A DNA stretch of 64,000 bases from Manihot esculenta (lineage: Eukaryota > Streptophyta > Magnoliopsida > Malpighiales > Euphorbiaceae): the NCBI RefSeq assembly GCF_001659605.2, contig NC_035172.2:27145342-27209341 (forward strand). The letters are read 5' to 3'. Numbering within the stretch: position 1 is the stretch's first letter; every line of letters starts with the position of its first letter. The notes beneath the pieces are model-generated. The model was not told the DNA's origin. It was given only the letters and a program-made list of their open reading frames with translations, and did not search any database. Made by a program: the position numbers and the translations under genes. This document shows positions 37,401 to 47,645 of the stretch, in pieces.

Positions 37401-40400
37401 GAGTTGAGGTGCTTCCAACACTTGAAGATGCTACATTATTATTTTCCTTAGACTCTTCAGTTAAATTGCTAGTAGACGGTGCAAACCCTTAAAATGACAC
37501 GTAAGCTATCATCATCCGACCCAATTGTTGTTTCTTCTCAAATATTCGAGCAAAATTCATTGTCGTAACTAAATTGGGAGGGTTTTCTAGTTCCACCTTA
37601 AGCCGAATAGTCTCAGACAATCCTGTAGTAAAAAGTTGGTTTCAACAGTTGATAATCTACTGATCCAACTTGCTTCAAATTCACCAACTTCCCTAAGAGA
37701 TTGCTACGTGGAGGACCAAATCGCAAGTTGTAGTTCTCCTTGAACTCTTGCTATGTCATTCCAGGTTCTTCCTATTCAAGTCTGTAAAATCAAAATTGAG
37801 CCTCACCAGCAAGATGGAAGGCAGCTAGACTGACTTTATCTGCTTCCACTATTTGTTGATTTTGAAAAAATTGTTCACAGCGATTAAGCTATCCAAGTGG
37901 GTCATTGGAGCCATCAAATGAGGGAAAATAAAGTTTTGTATATCTAGGCACTATGCACCCTTAAGAACGATCATTATTTGGTTGGACAAAATTTTGTTGA
38001 CCGCTACTCAAACTCTTGGTTTTGGTTTGCTCCTATATTGAAGGTGTGGATGAGCTCCGAAACTTAATGAGCCAAGTCGTTGAATCGAGCATTTTGTTGT
38101 ATGAAAGAGTTCAACTTCTCTTTCAGATTTGTTGAATCGCCCATGATGACCGGCTCTGATGCCAAATTGTTATGCGCCCTTAAATAGGATCTCATCACAG
38201 GTCGATTAACTGAAAAATCCTCCTCTCGCCAGACCGATTTTCCCTTGTTCATGTTTGTACTTTTCTTTGAGGAACCTAGTGTGAAATAAATTGAGAACTC
38301 GTTTAGGAGAATTTTTGAATCTCATAAACTGATGAATAATATTTTCTGAATGTCTTATTCAATGATCTTAAGTGCCTTTTTACAGTGAAGGTTACATTTA
38401 AATTGCATCAACATTTGAATTTAAAATACTTCCTATTTTCTATTAAAATTTAAAATTTAAAAATTAAACTAAAGATAGCAACTAAAAAATCAAATTAGAG
38501 TTAAGTTACTGATCTTATTTGTTGCAACCACTTTGATCAGAATCTATCAAATAGAAGGATAATGCATTTCCATAACAGTTAACAGCGGGGGTAGCAAATG
38601 AGGGTTCATCCACAATGGTTTTACCTCTTGCAATGGTAGTCGACAGTTCTTCAATAGATGCTAATTTTGAGTGGAGTTGCTCATTTTCTAACCGGAGTTT
38701 GGTCAAACTATAGTCTATAAGTGCCAAATTCTTCACCATTTTCACCCTATTCTTCATTCAAGTTTGAGTCATTCAAGTTGTAGGGCAGGACCAATGTGGT
38801 GGAGTAAAGAATTTAAATGAGAAGAGAGAAGGAAAAACTCAGTAAAGAAAGCCACTAATGGCCAATTTCATTCAACTCAAAACAAAAGCTACTAACAGCT
38901 GATTACAATGGACAGGTTCCCCCAAGCAATAAGCTGGAAAATTCTCAATAACAGAATATGATGAATCCCATCACTGACCTTTCTCTATCTATATTAAGGC
39001 CCTCACATGTTACTCGTGCAACTCCTGTAACTGTTTCATCTCCACATTAGCCTTATTCTGATTCTTTTGCCTTTTAGAATATACCCTCCATATTCGCTTG
39101 CTGGGTCCTGCATTTGAAGTTTGGTCCATTGTCTTATCAGAAACTTATATAATATTGTGTTTAGGGCACTGAAAAAATAAAACATGGTTATTTTGTATTG
39201 TTTGCCATGCCGAGAATGCAATGTATTACACTAAACAATTACTAATACATGTAGAAGGTGGTGTAGTTTTGTAAAAGAAAAATAGAAAGAAAAAAAAAGG
39301 TTGAAACCTGGTTGACCTTTGTGATCTGTGATAAGGATTTATGGGTTTTGTAATTTCCTTTTTTCAAGGGTAACTTGGAGTTTGCCATAGGCCTGGTTCC
39401 CCACGCTGGTCCAAATTTCATAACTATGTTTTATGAGTTCAGCAGCTTAGATTGAGTGATGTCTGATTACTTCTCGGTTTGGAAGATAATCATAAACACA
39501 TTTTCATTTTCTTGTGGCCTGTTGTTCTTTGAGGTTTTTTATGCACGTCTTAACACCATTAAACAATAGGTCTATTTGTTTGACTGATTGAGAGTAAACA
39601 GTAACCCATATGAATAGATGCTACATATGATCAACCTATTATCCATTGAGTGTGACTCAAATTTTGTCCACATATTTTTCTGATCAACCTACTATCAATT
39701 GAATGTGACTCAAATTTTTTTGGGTTTGGATTTCTCTCTCTAGTCTCTACCCTCCTCCCCCACAATTCTCAATATATTTATATGTATTTGGGTGAGGGAT
39801 TGGGTCACTAGTTGTTTTAACCAACAGACTCGACAATAATATGTCCAACAGAAGATGCTCTAAGTACTTGGTTTCTCAATCGACTAATTGTTCTGCTTCC
39901 TATAGAAGTGGCACAAAGGCAATTTCAGTTCCATGCTTGCCTCTGCCACTGTTGGATTGGGGATGGGGATCTTAGTCCACATTCGGTTTCATCAAGACTT
40001 CTATTTACTTGTTTTTTCCCCATGCATGTTTCTGTATTTTCTTTTTTATTGGTTCTAATAACTGAATGATTCTGCTTGGAGTTTCTTATCATTGAAATTG
40101 TTTGGCATGCTTTCAGGAAACATATGCAAGACGCATGGCTTGTTGTTTGGCAGCAGGTGTTTCTCTCAATCTACAGTGTTTGGTCACTTATATTATGTAA
40201 TATAGCTTTGCAATTCATAATAACTCTATGTAAACATTTGCAGATGGGATTGTGATAAATATGGTTGTTGGGGGAGAAGTGGTGACTCTTAAAAGTGTTG
40301 AAGAGAGCAGCAGCCTTGTCATAGATGAAATGCCTATAAATGTATGTTTGCTTTTTGTTGTTTCCTTTTTTTTGAGGTTGAAAAATATCAGGGTGGCATA

Positions 40401-40761
40401 CCATTTAACTTAGAATATAAAGATGCAATAATCACATTTGTAGGCTAAGAGTTGGCCTTCTATTTATCATTTAAAAGCAAAAAGGGGTTCTAGTAGGGTG
40501 ACAACTATTTTATTGGACCTGTTATCATTTTACAATTATCTAATTTTAAGAAACTTCTATGGTGGGTACTGGTCTTTAGCATTTTTTTCCCCTTTTCTAA
40601 ACTAGTGAGCTTGTCATATGCATTTACTTGGATGTATTGCAACAGGATATATATATATATATATTTTTTTGTTTCAATTAATACGAGATCTGACACGAAA
40701 TTCTAAACTGAATATAATTGACATGAATGTGTTCATGTTGCAGATATCTGAGATTTTATGA
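31499..40761 (+). CDS. eIF4A-like helicase C-terminal-lobe protein, seven exons
   Basis: Exons: 31499-31560, 31692-31740, 31863-32000, 32381-32614, 32615-40116 is intron 4, then 40117-40156, 40244-40341 and 40744-40761, giving about 212 residues with all joins in phase. The protein resembles only the second RecA lobe of eIF4[14 protein letters not shown] is like motif [17 protein letters not shown] stands at motif V, ILINYELP matches the eIF4A INYDLP stretch, and the end EMPINISEIL resembles ELPSNVADLL. Motif VI (HRxGRxxR) is replaced by [13 protein letters not shown], so ATPase activity is not expected. Introns 2-6 are GT-AG; intron 1 appears to be GC-AG, or else uses a weak GT at 31543. The TATA box lies at 31407. 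Plant genomes have annotated homologues (P-loop NTPase or eIF4A-like); the role is unknown, possibly a regulatory pseudo-helicase. Confidence 0.75.
33055..33391 (-). repeat. 3' LTR of the intronic Gypsy element
   Basis: It runs TGGTGGAGTAAAG...TGTTTTATCA and pairs with 38797-39139. Confidence 0.85.
34390..34660 (-). pseudogene. pol: integrase fragment of the intronic Gypsy element
   Basis: An open stretch encodes [17 protein letters not shown] and [17 protein letters not shown], the integrase core around the first catalytic Asp (SIDFIAGLP), as in Reina-type chromoviruses. Neighbouring sequence to 33400 contains further integrase traces with many stops. Confidence 0.75.
35170..35470 (-). pseudogene. 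pol: protease and RNase H traces of the intronic Gypsy element
   Basis: On the minus strand a protease-like [12 protein letters not shown] block near 35440-35470 is followed within about 200 bp by an RNase H start ([19 protein letters not shown] near 35230-35300). The reverse transcriptase that should lie between them is missing. Several stops interrupt both. Confidence 0.55.
36798..38577 (-). mobile_element. nested non-autonomous LTR element, TSD GTTAA
   Basis: LTRs lie at 36798-37198 (401 bp) and 38168-38577 (410 bp), with GTTAA at 36793-36797 and 38578-38582. On the minus strand a PBS TGGCATCAGAGCC lies at about 38152-38164 (one change from the initiator-Met PBS) and a polypurine tract GAAGGGGATAA abuts the left LTR. 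The 970-bp interior encodes only gag pieces: an open stretch at 38064-38252 and a decayed zinc knuckle ([14 protein letters not shown]) near 37310-37350. It inserted into the older Gypsy element's gag. Confidence 0.88.
38515..38757 (-). pseudogene. gag: gag start of the intronic Gypsy element
   Basis: It lies just inside the right LTR and encodes [15 protein letters not shown] followed by a short coiled-coil-like stretch ([18 protein letters not shown]). It is cut after PSFATPAV at 38583 by the nested element. Confidence 0.5.
38797..39139 (-). repeat. 5' LTR of the intronic Gypsy element
   Basis: It pairs with 33055-33391 and is followed by the GAAAC target duplication. Confidence 0.85.
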
Positions 40762-41504
40762 AGATGATTTGTTTTCGACAATATCTACGGAGCAAAAATA
40801 AGGCTTGACTTCCTGTAATCTTTTCAGTCTTTTTAACAGTTGACATCCTAATATATTATTTGGATAATTTGTGAGTAATTTCAGCAATATTAAAATTTTT
40901 GTCAGCCTGAGTTTGCATGATTCCGTGTAGTCTTGTTTCATCCCTAAGACTTGGGGAAAATTGGGTGATCTATATGGTAACTGAAGTGGGGAAGGAAGGA
41001 AGCAACGTCTGAGAACCATTTACTGACAGTTCCAAAAAGAAATCTTATATGAGATCCAAGCACATGATTTAGATTGTGGGTATGACTTTCAAAGTCTCTT
41101 CATTTTTTCAGGAGGCGACTGTTATTTGGATCCAGGTTCCGCTTTATCTAAAATTCTGTCCTTTGAATAATTTTTGAGTTCAAAGTTTGACAAAGAACAT
41201 TATTCTCTGCTAGAATTCCAAGCCATTATCTGTTTAGCAAATGGCAAGAGTGCCAACCATTTTGTGGAAGCCGCTGGTGATTCTGCTATTTGGAATTTCG
41301 GCTTTCTTTATTTCCTAATAAGGGTTTAAAAATAATTTAATTTCTAAATTCCGGTCTGAAAATATTATTTTCTAGATCGGGGTGAATAGGTAGAGATTAC
41401 CTCACTGTGGTAAAACTTAAATAAATAATAAAAATATACTGAAAACAAAAATAAATTTAAAAGAAATTAAAATTAATACGTTATAGCAGTTTATAAGTGG
41501 TAAA
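40762..41504. other. 3' untranslated region and intergenic sequence
   Basis: Downstream of the stop at 40759-40761. A possible polyadenylation signal (AAAAATAAGG) lies at about 40794-40803. No further gene is seen; sequence becomes AT-rich from about 41330 towards the viral cluster. Confidence 0.45.
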
Positions 41505-42020
41505 AGCATTTTACTTCATATAATTATTTTGATTATATAGATGTTTGGCAAAATGTTTTCAGTATTCAAAATTCAAACCATATTCACTCATGGCTAATAT
41601 ATTTTGATCAGTCAAAAATTAAAGAAACTACCAGATTTTCAAACTGGTTTTTAAAGTGGTGGCAGTGTTGAGGTATTTCTGAAGAAATTTTTTCATCCGA
41701 AATATCTCAAGTATACCAGTATTTTAAAAGTAATTATAAACCCAATTTGAGTGAAATCTATATATTTTGTATAAACTTTTTTATTTCTTGGGTATACCAA
41801 TGGTTTTTTTATTTTCAGTATATGGCGGGAACTTTTATTCCAGCCATAGTAAAAAAGCATAAGATTAAATGGTGAGATCATTTAAGAATACCACCACAGT
41901 AATGACTGTTAAAGAATGAATAGTAAAAAAAGCACAGTTCTCAGCTTTATCCTATGCTAATAAACTTATCTCTGCAAGAAAATCCTTCATTCGGAGCACA
42001 GAAAGCCCAATGTCAAGCAT
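41505..42020 (+). pseudogene. inverted fragment of the endogenous pararetrovirus
   Basis: The sequence is an inverted copy of 44497-45044. It contains the reading start TATGGCGGGAAC that begins the ORF at 44710, but with in-frame stops (for example TGAGATC near 41874). It joins directly to the movement-protein fragment at 42021, so this is a rearrangement junction. Confidence 0.75.
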
Positions 42021-42799
42021 CTTGTTCTGGAGGAGGTACTATACCTTCTAATATCCATTTATCTAGCAAGATTATATCTTTCCACTGAATTGTTTTAGGA
42101 ATTACCGTATTTATTTTGGTTAAATCCGTCTGTAAGAATCTTGTTTCTCCTATTTTAGGTTGTAACTTATACTTAGTTCCAAATGCTGAATTCATAGCTT
42201 TATAATGGATTTTATATATTAATGCTATCGGAATAGATCCTTGTTTCATTTTATAATTATGGGTTTTTATTTCTAAAACTATACTATCTAAAATGTTCAA
42301 ATCATTTAAAGAGATTGTCATGTCTGGATATACTTCAAAGGATATAGGTCCTTCACTATTCAACCGATCCTAATAAAGAATCTTGAAAATTTAAAAATCT
42401 TGCATCTCTAACTACTGCTAATATACTAGTGTTTAATCCTTCTCTAGTTAAAAGTTTTATACCTACTTGAATTAATCCTATATGAATATATTTATACTTC
42501 TTACTCCTATGATGACTTAATGTTTTTGGTGATAAAAGAGTTATTTTCTCAAAGGGTTTACTTAACTGAAAATCTCTTTTTTCTGTTTTTATTACTTAAT
42601 CTGTTTTAAAAACATTAAACTTTGGGATTTTATAAATCTGTTCCTTATCTACTTTAGGAATTTCCCATTCATCTATGACTTTTACAAAATCTTCCAATAT
42701 TAACTCATTTTTATTTATGACTCTTTTAATTTCTAAAAACTCTGAATCATCAGATTTTACTGTACTAGCCGATTTACACAAAAAATTATCCATTTTCAA
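42021..42799 (-). pseudogene. caulimovirid movement protein, copy 1, broken
   Basis: Two open stretches, 42799-42596 and 42363-42013, cover the N-terminal and later parts of a 30K-type movement protein; a stop at 42596 and frame changes around 42364-42595 separate them. Visible blocks include LNDLNILDSIVLEIK and YKLQPKIGET. The same region occurs again at 50340-51083, and this copy extends further at its C-terminus (ILEGIVPPPEQDA). Cell-to-cell movement would be the role in a virus; this copy is non-functional. Confidence 0.7.
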
Positions 42800-42839
42800 A
42801 AGATATAATTATTTTGAAAAGTGGACCAGGTCCCCAATG

Positions 42840-43334
42840 TGGCACCCAACGTGGACCGTGTGCAGGGGTAAAACATCTGGGCCATATAGGATTAAAATAG
42901 CGCTTCTACTAACAGCTTAAGCTTTTGGTAGAATAGTATGCGCCCTTATGGTATCAGAGCCAGGTCACGGGTTCGAGCTGCGGGGAAGGAAGGGTATTTA
43001 ATATGGCCAAGGATAGTGCCAGAAGTGGGCCCGGTCCCCAAAGTGGGCAACCCAATGTGGAGACGTTACCGTGTGCAGGGGTAAACATCTGGGCCATATA
43101 GGATTAAAGTAGCGCCTCTACTAACAGCTTAAACTTTTGGTAGAATGGTATACGCCCTTATGACCTTATTTAATATGGCCAAGGATAGTGCCAGAAGTGA
43201 GCTCGGTCCCCAAAGTGGCACCCAACGTGGAGACGTTACCGTGTGCAGGGGTAAACATCTGAGCCATATAGGATTAAAGTAGCGCCTCTACTAACAGTTT
43301 AAGCTTTTGGTAGAATGGTATGTGCCCTAATGAA
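42840..43334 (+). repeat. viral intergenic tandem repeat, about 170-bp unit
   Basis: Three copies of a block containing GTGTGCAGGGGTAAACATCT start near 42859, 43072 and 43242; the first unit is longer because it includes ATGGTATCAGAGCCAGG (42950-42966), a tRNA-Met primer-binding-type site. The same block occurs on the opposite strand at 51241-51509. Confidence 0.8.
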
Positions 43335-43447
43335 AGAAACTTGGGATACAACAAACACAATGGATCGATCATACAGAATTCAGAGTCAATATAAAACATA
43401 TAACTATTTAACTTTCAATGGTACGTGACTTTGTATCCCAAGTTTCT
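43335..43447. repeat. inverted repeat with 16-bp perfect arms
   Basis: AGAAACTTGGGATACA at 43335-43350 is mirrored by TGTATCCCAAGTTTCT at 43432-43447, with an 81-nt loop. It sits at the end of the viral repeat block. Confidence 0.8.
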
Positions 43448-44068
43448 TCTACGGCACACCAATTGCCGGATCGAAGAGATCTGGTTTTCCAGTCTATATA
43501 CCAAGAAAGTATAATATCATTGGTTTTTTAATAAAACAATCAAATTATAACAGTTTTTCTGATGTGGAGTATCATACTAAGCTGCAACCACAGAGCATAC
43601 TTATGATATTTTAAAATTATTATGAAGGCTAGGGTTCCTGCAACCTTAACCTGGGATCCCCAGAGTTAAGTCAGAGTGTGGAGGAAGAAGAGAAAAGTGT
43701 CGTCAACATGGGCTTTATAAGTAGCAAAATAAACTTTAACAAAATAAAACTTACTATATTTAAATCTTAAGAACTCATATAGAATTTATGGGAACCAGAA
43801 GAGAATTTACAAAGGAAAATAGAGAGGAAGTGAAGATAGAGAAAATAGAGAGAGAGGAAGTATATCAGATGTGTGCCTTCACAAGGGGAGAGGCTCACTT
43901 TTATAGAAAATTTTAAGCCTTTACTGTTGATTCACGCTGCCTTTACTGTTCATGAATATTAACTTGTCTGCTTCTTTTTACTGTAGATGAATAGTTTGTC
44001 TGCCACTGCTGCTCCTTTTTACTGTGGATGAATAGTTTGTCTACTATGTCTTTTACTATTCTTGTCTT
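43448..44068 (-). promoter_or_regulatory. probable caulimovirid intergenic promoter region
   Basis: Non-coding on both strands. On the minus strand a TATA box TCTATAAAAG lies at 43898-43907, preceded by two near-identical TTTTACTGTRGATGAATAG units at about 43976 and 44017, and followed by a CT-rich stretch. Position downstream of the last viral ORF fits the pregenomic RNA promoter of Caulimoviridae. Promoter activity is inferred. Confidence 0.5.
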
Positions 44069-44710
44069 TTACTCTGATTCTGATGATGAGGATGAAGATG
44101 AGGTGTCCTTCTTTTTCTTACATTTCTTCAATTTTTCTTTCTTTTCCTTTTTTACTTTTGCTTTCTGTTTATCTCTTCTTTTGCTTGTTTTACTTTTGAT
44201 TTTTACCGGGGGAAGAATTCCATAACAGTCGTCTTCATTACTATCATAGTATGAAGATGTCTGGTTTTTACTGGAGGATGACGTCTGGGATGACACTGTC
44301 GACTCCGATTCAGAACTTGACTGTTTTTTAATTTTTCTTTTGGACTGCTTCTTTGAAACTTTTTTACTGGAGGACTTGCTTGATGATTCTTTATTCAAGG
44401 ATTGCTTTATTTCTTCCTTTTCTCCTGAAGTAAGCTGATTGAACATTTGTTGACAAATAATCTTATACTCATCAGGAGTTTTAGCTGCTGCAAGTAATGC
44501 TTGACATTGGGCTTTCTGTGCTCCGAATGAAAGATTTTCTTGCAGAGATAGTTTATTAGCATAGGATAAAGCTGGGAACTGTGCTTTTTTGACTATCCAT
44601 TCTTTAACAGTCATTACTGTGGTGGTATTCTTGAATGATCCCCACCATTTAATCTTATGCTTTTTTACTATGGATGGAATAGAAGTTCCCGCCATATACT
44701 GAAAATCAAA
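44069..44710 (-). CDS. endogenous caulimovirid 3'-terminal ORF, Ser/Lys-rich
   Basis: An open frame of about 214 residues starting MAGTSIPSIVKKHK at 44710. The first 110 residues look folded (KWWGSFKNTTTVMT, then an Ala/Gln-rich helix), and the C-terminal half is Ser- and Lys-rich with basic clusters and a poly-Ser acidic tail (DTSSSSSSSESE). I do not recognise the family; by position it could correspond to the last ORF of a caulimovirid. An inverted partial copy lies at 41816-42020. It is an old integrated copy; whether it is expressed is unknown. Confidence 0.5.
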   Translation of the reverse strand, partial: FDFQYMAGTSIPSIVKKHKIKWWGSFKNTTTVMTVKEWIVKKAQFPALSYANKLSLQENLSFGAQKAQCQALLAAAKTPDEYKIICQQMFNQLTSGEKEEIKQSLNKESSSKSSSKKVSKKQSKRKIKKQSSSESESTVSSQTSSSSKNQTSSYYDSNEDDCYGILPPVKIKSKTSKRRDKQKAKVKKEKKEKLKKCKKKKDTSSSSSSSESE

Positions 44711-45089
44711 AAACCATTGGTATACCCAAGGAATAAAAAAGTTTATACAAAAGTACATTAAAGGGGTATATAGGTTTCACTCAGGTTGGGTTTATAATTA
44801 CTTTTGAAATACTGGTATACTTGAGATACTTCGGATGAAAGAATTTCTTCAGATGAAAGAATTTCTTCAGAAATACCTCTACACTGCCACCACTTTAAAA
44901 ACCAGTTTGGAAATCTGGTGGTTTCTTTAATTTTTTACTGATCAAAATATATTAGCCATGAGTGAGTGTGGTTTGGATTTTGAATATTGAAAACATTTTG
45001 CCAAGCATCTATATAATCAAAATAATTATATGAAGTAAAATGCTTTTTTAAGGTTTTAAATTTAGACCAGTATACAAATTCGAGGTTGG

Positions 45090-45755
45090 TCAATCCTTAG
45101 GATGGATAACCCTTTTTATTTGTATGGAAGAATAGGCTATTATATTTTTATCATTTTTATCAAAATTATGCTTTATTTTTACCGACTCAGTATCTTCCAA
45201 AATACTATGATAATATTCCTGAGATTTTGAAAAATCCTTTGTAAAATACAAATTCTCAGGATAATATTTTTTAACAACTCCCCATGGGTTTACATCGTTG
45301 TAACCATTTTCAATAACAATTTCAAAATCAGAAATATTTTGTATGATCCATTTATGAAAACTTATATTATACCCATGAGTAGATTGGATTTTTGGCAAAT
45401 CCACAGCCATTAACGGATTTGATACGTCTTTACTGTCTACCGTTTGAGACAGACTAGCCGTACCATGAGCGAGTACGATCGCTTTAGTTTTAGAGGCCAT
45501 ACCTGAGTCTCCTGAGGAGGAGGCTATATTCTGCGAGGCTATATTCTGCGAGGCTTTAATCACCTCTGGTGATTGACTTAATTCTTCAATCCATCTTTTT
45601 AAATCTGATGGGCTTGATTTTATATCTGATGGGCTTGGGTTTTTTACTTGTGGTTTTATGGTTTTAGCCAGGTCTTCTGAATGTTTTGATAAGGCTTTAG
45701 GAGTAGAACCTGGGCTAGATTTTACTTCCTTTTGTCTATTCTTCTTTCTTCCCAT
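45090..45755 (-). CDS. endogenous caulimovirid ORF downstream of RT-RNase H
   Basis: An open frame of 221 residues starting at 45755. The N-terminus is Lys- and Ser-rich (MGRKKNRQKEVKSSPGS), with a short duplication ASQNIASQNIASS near residue 85 that mirrors a DNA repeat at 45527-45556. The C-terminal half (KTKAIVLAHGTASLS, then FHKWIIQNISDFEIVIENG) looks globular. By position it matches the place of the transactivator or inclusion-body ORF in caulimovirids, but no family motif is certain. Confidence 0.5.
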   Translation of the reverse strand: MGRKKNRQKEVKSSPGSTPKALSKHSEDLAKTIKPQVKNPSPSDIKSSPSDLKRWIEELSQSPEVIKASQNIASQNIASSSGDSGMASKTKAIVLAHGTASLSQTVDSKDVSNPLMAVDLPKIQSTHGYNISFHKWIIQNISDFEIVIENGYNDVNPWGVVKKYYPENLYFTKDFSKSQEYYHSILEDTESVKIKHNFDKNDKNIIAYSSIQIKRVIHPKD

Positions 45756-45823
45756 TATTCTGTAAGAATTCTCTAGTTAGAAAATCTGGAATATTATTTT
45801 TACTACCTTTAATATACTAAATA

Positions 45824-46891
45824 TCAAAATAAAAAATGCTTAAAATCGCTTAGCCATCTAGCAAAAATCTGTTTAGAAGCAAAATTTTTAACATCTTTCT
45901 TTAAAACATCCTTTGCTGATTTACAATCAAATCTGACTAAGAACTTTTGATTTAACAAGTCATACTGAAATTTATTTATGCAAATTACAATACTTAATAT
46001 TTCTTTTTTAATAGTTGAATAATTCAATTGAGCTGAATTCCAATGTCCTAAGGTAAACTGGATTATTTTTTCTTTATCATCTATCCTTTGTTTTAAAATT
46101 CCTCCATACCCTATGTCTGAAACATATGTTTTCACAATTTTAAATGCATTAGGATTTGGGATATACAAATAAGGAATTTCTTTTACTAAAGATTTTATAT
46201 GTCTTATAATGCTGGTATGCTTCTCAGTCCACGGTCCAGCATTTTTCTTAAGTCTATCATGTAATGGTTTTATCATTCTATTTAAATTTGGATAAAAATC
46301 TATAACATAGTTTAGGCAACCTAAAAATCTCTGTAATTGAGTTTTATTAGTTATTTCGTTAGAAAATTTTTCTCCAAATACTATTGTTCTTTCTATTGGT
46401 TGGATAATACCTTGTTCTATATAGTGTTCTAAGAATCTAATCTTAGTTTGAAATAGATTCATTTTAGTTTTACTTAGTGCTAATCCATTCTTTTTTACGA
46501 TCATGCAAAATGTTTTTAAATGTTTAAAATTTTCTTCTATACTTTGGCTGAATACTAAGACATCATCTATATAAACCAAACAAAATTTTGAATAAGGGTT
46601 AAAGATATCATTCATTATTCTTTGGAATTCGGACGGTGCATTTTTTAATCCAAAAGGCATTACATTCCATTCATATTGTCCAAATGGGACTGTAAAAGCA
46701 GTTTTATATCTATCTTTAGGGTGAATTTGGAATTGCCAATAACCTGACTTCATATCAAATTTACTAAAAATATTTGCATTATATAATCTATTTAAAAGAT
46801 CTTTTTTATTAGGGATAGGGTACCTAATCCATTTTAATGCTGTATTTAATGGCTTACAATTTATAACTAACAAAAAGCTGCATACGACCAA
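45824..46891 (-). pseudogene. caulimovirid reverse transcriptase and RNase H
   Basis: A 355-residue open frame. RT motifs visible are CKPLN, FSKFDMKSGYWQ, VPFGQYEWNVMPFGLKNAP and the catalytic YIDD in LVYIDDVLVFS; then the thumb FLGCLNYV and an RNase H stretch with VSDIGYGG, where the usual Asp is followed by I-G rather than A-S, and ending FLF. RT-RNase H would copy the pregenomic RNA into DNA. The N-terminal edge is damaged: the upstream protease-RT frame ends at 46867 and part of the RT fingers appears to be deleted between the two frames. Confidence 0.8.
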
Positions 46892-47645
46892 GGACTTCTT
46901 GATTTACTGATTAATTTTTTATCTTCTAATTCTTTGATTTCTTTTTTACAATGTTCTAATAATTCTGGTGCCATTTGAATTGGTCTGGCCTTAATTGAAA
47001 TTGATTTTTCATCAAATCCTTCTTCATATGGTAAATCTATTATATGCTGTTTTCTGGTCCAAAATGCATTGGGGTGTTCAGCACATAACTCTTTTTCCAT
47101 GTAATTTTTTAATTTTTCTATTCTAATTTTTATATTTTCACTTTCTAATTGATTTTTAATCCTAGTTAAATGTACATTATTTTTTAAATATTTTAAGTCT
47201 TCTGTTTTAGATTTTATTATCGAATTTATTTCCATTGTCCTAATGGAATGTGCTTTTATTAAATTTAAATTTTTTCTTTTAGGTTTCTCTGTGAATTCTA
47301 ATCTAGCTGTTTTATTTTTTACTTTAAATTTTATACAATCTTCTTCTACCGAGTACGGTGTTATAAGATTTATGAATGGTGTTCCTAATATTACCATATG
47401 ATTTATTTGTTGTAACAACAAAAATACAGTTTTTAATTCTAAGCTTTGATTTACTATTAAAACTTCTGTTTTTCCTAGAATATTCAAACTAGTTTTATTT
47501 GCTGTTGTTAATTTCTCTTTAGTTTTATTCCAAAACCTTCTGGGTACTAGACTTGACTTTATACAATTTAGATTTGCTCCTGTATCAAATAATGCTATTG
47601 TATCTATTATAAATTCCTCTGATAATTTAATTGTTACTTTTATTA
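46867..47645 (-). pseudogene. caulimovirid protease and start of RT
   Basis: The protease active site LFDTGANLNCI lies at about 47560-47600 on the minus strand, and an open frame from 47487 continues through HMVILGTPFINLITPYS (protease C-lobe) to the RT entry PFGL-less finger region KELEDKKLISKSRSPWSY, ending at a stop at 46867. The frame is AT-rich and Lys/Asn/Ile-rich, unlike the Gypsy elements around it, which fits a caulimovirid of low GC content. Confidence 0.75.

Larger units (their letters stand above)
33055..39139 (-). mobile_element. Ty3/Gypsy element inserted in intron 4, TSD GAAAC
   Basis: A 6085-bp insertion with LTRs at 33055-33391 and 38797-39139 and GAAAC at 33050-33054 and 39140-39144. 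It lies on the minus strand, opposite to the host gene. The short LTRs (about 340 bp) and the integrase wording fit the Reina-like chromoviruses. The internal region is badly decayed and carries a nested element at 36798-38577. The LTRs differ at many positions (for example CAGTGTTTTATCA versus CATTGTCTTATCA), so the insertion is old. Confidence 0.88.

Noticed and set aside
42950..42966. A tRNA gene around TGGTATCAGAGCC
   Set aside because: Only the short primer-complementary stretch is present, without cloverleaf arms; it is a primer-binding site in the viral repeat.
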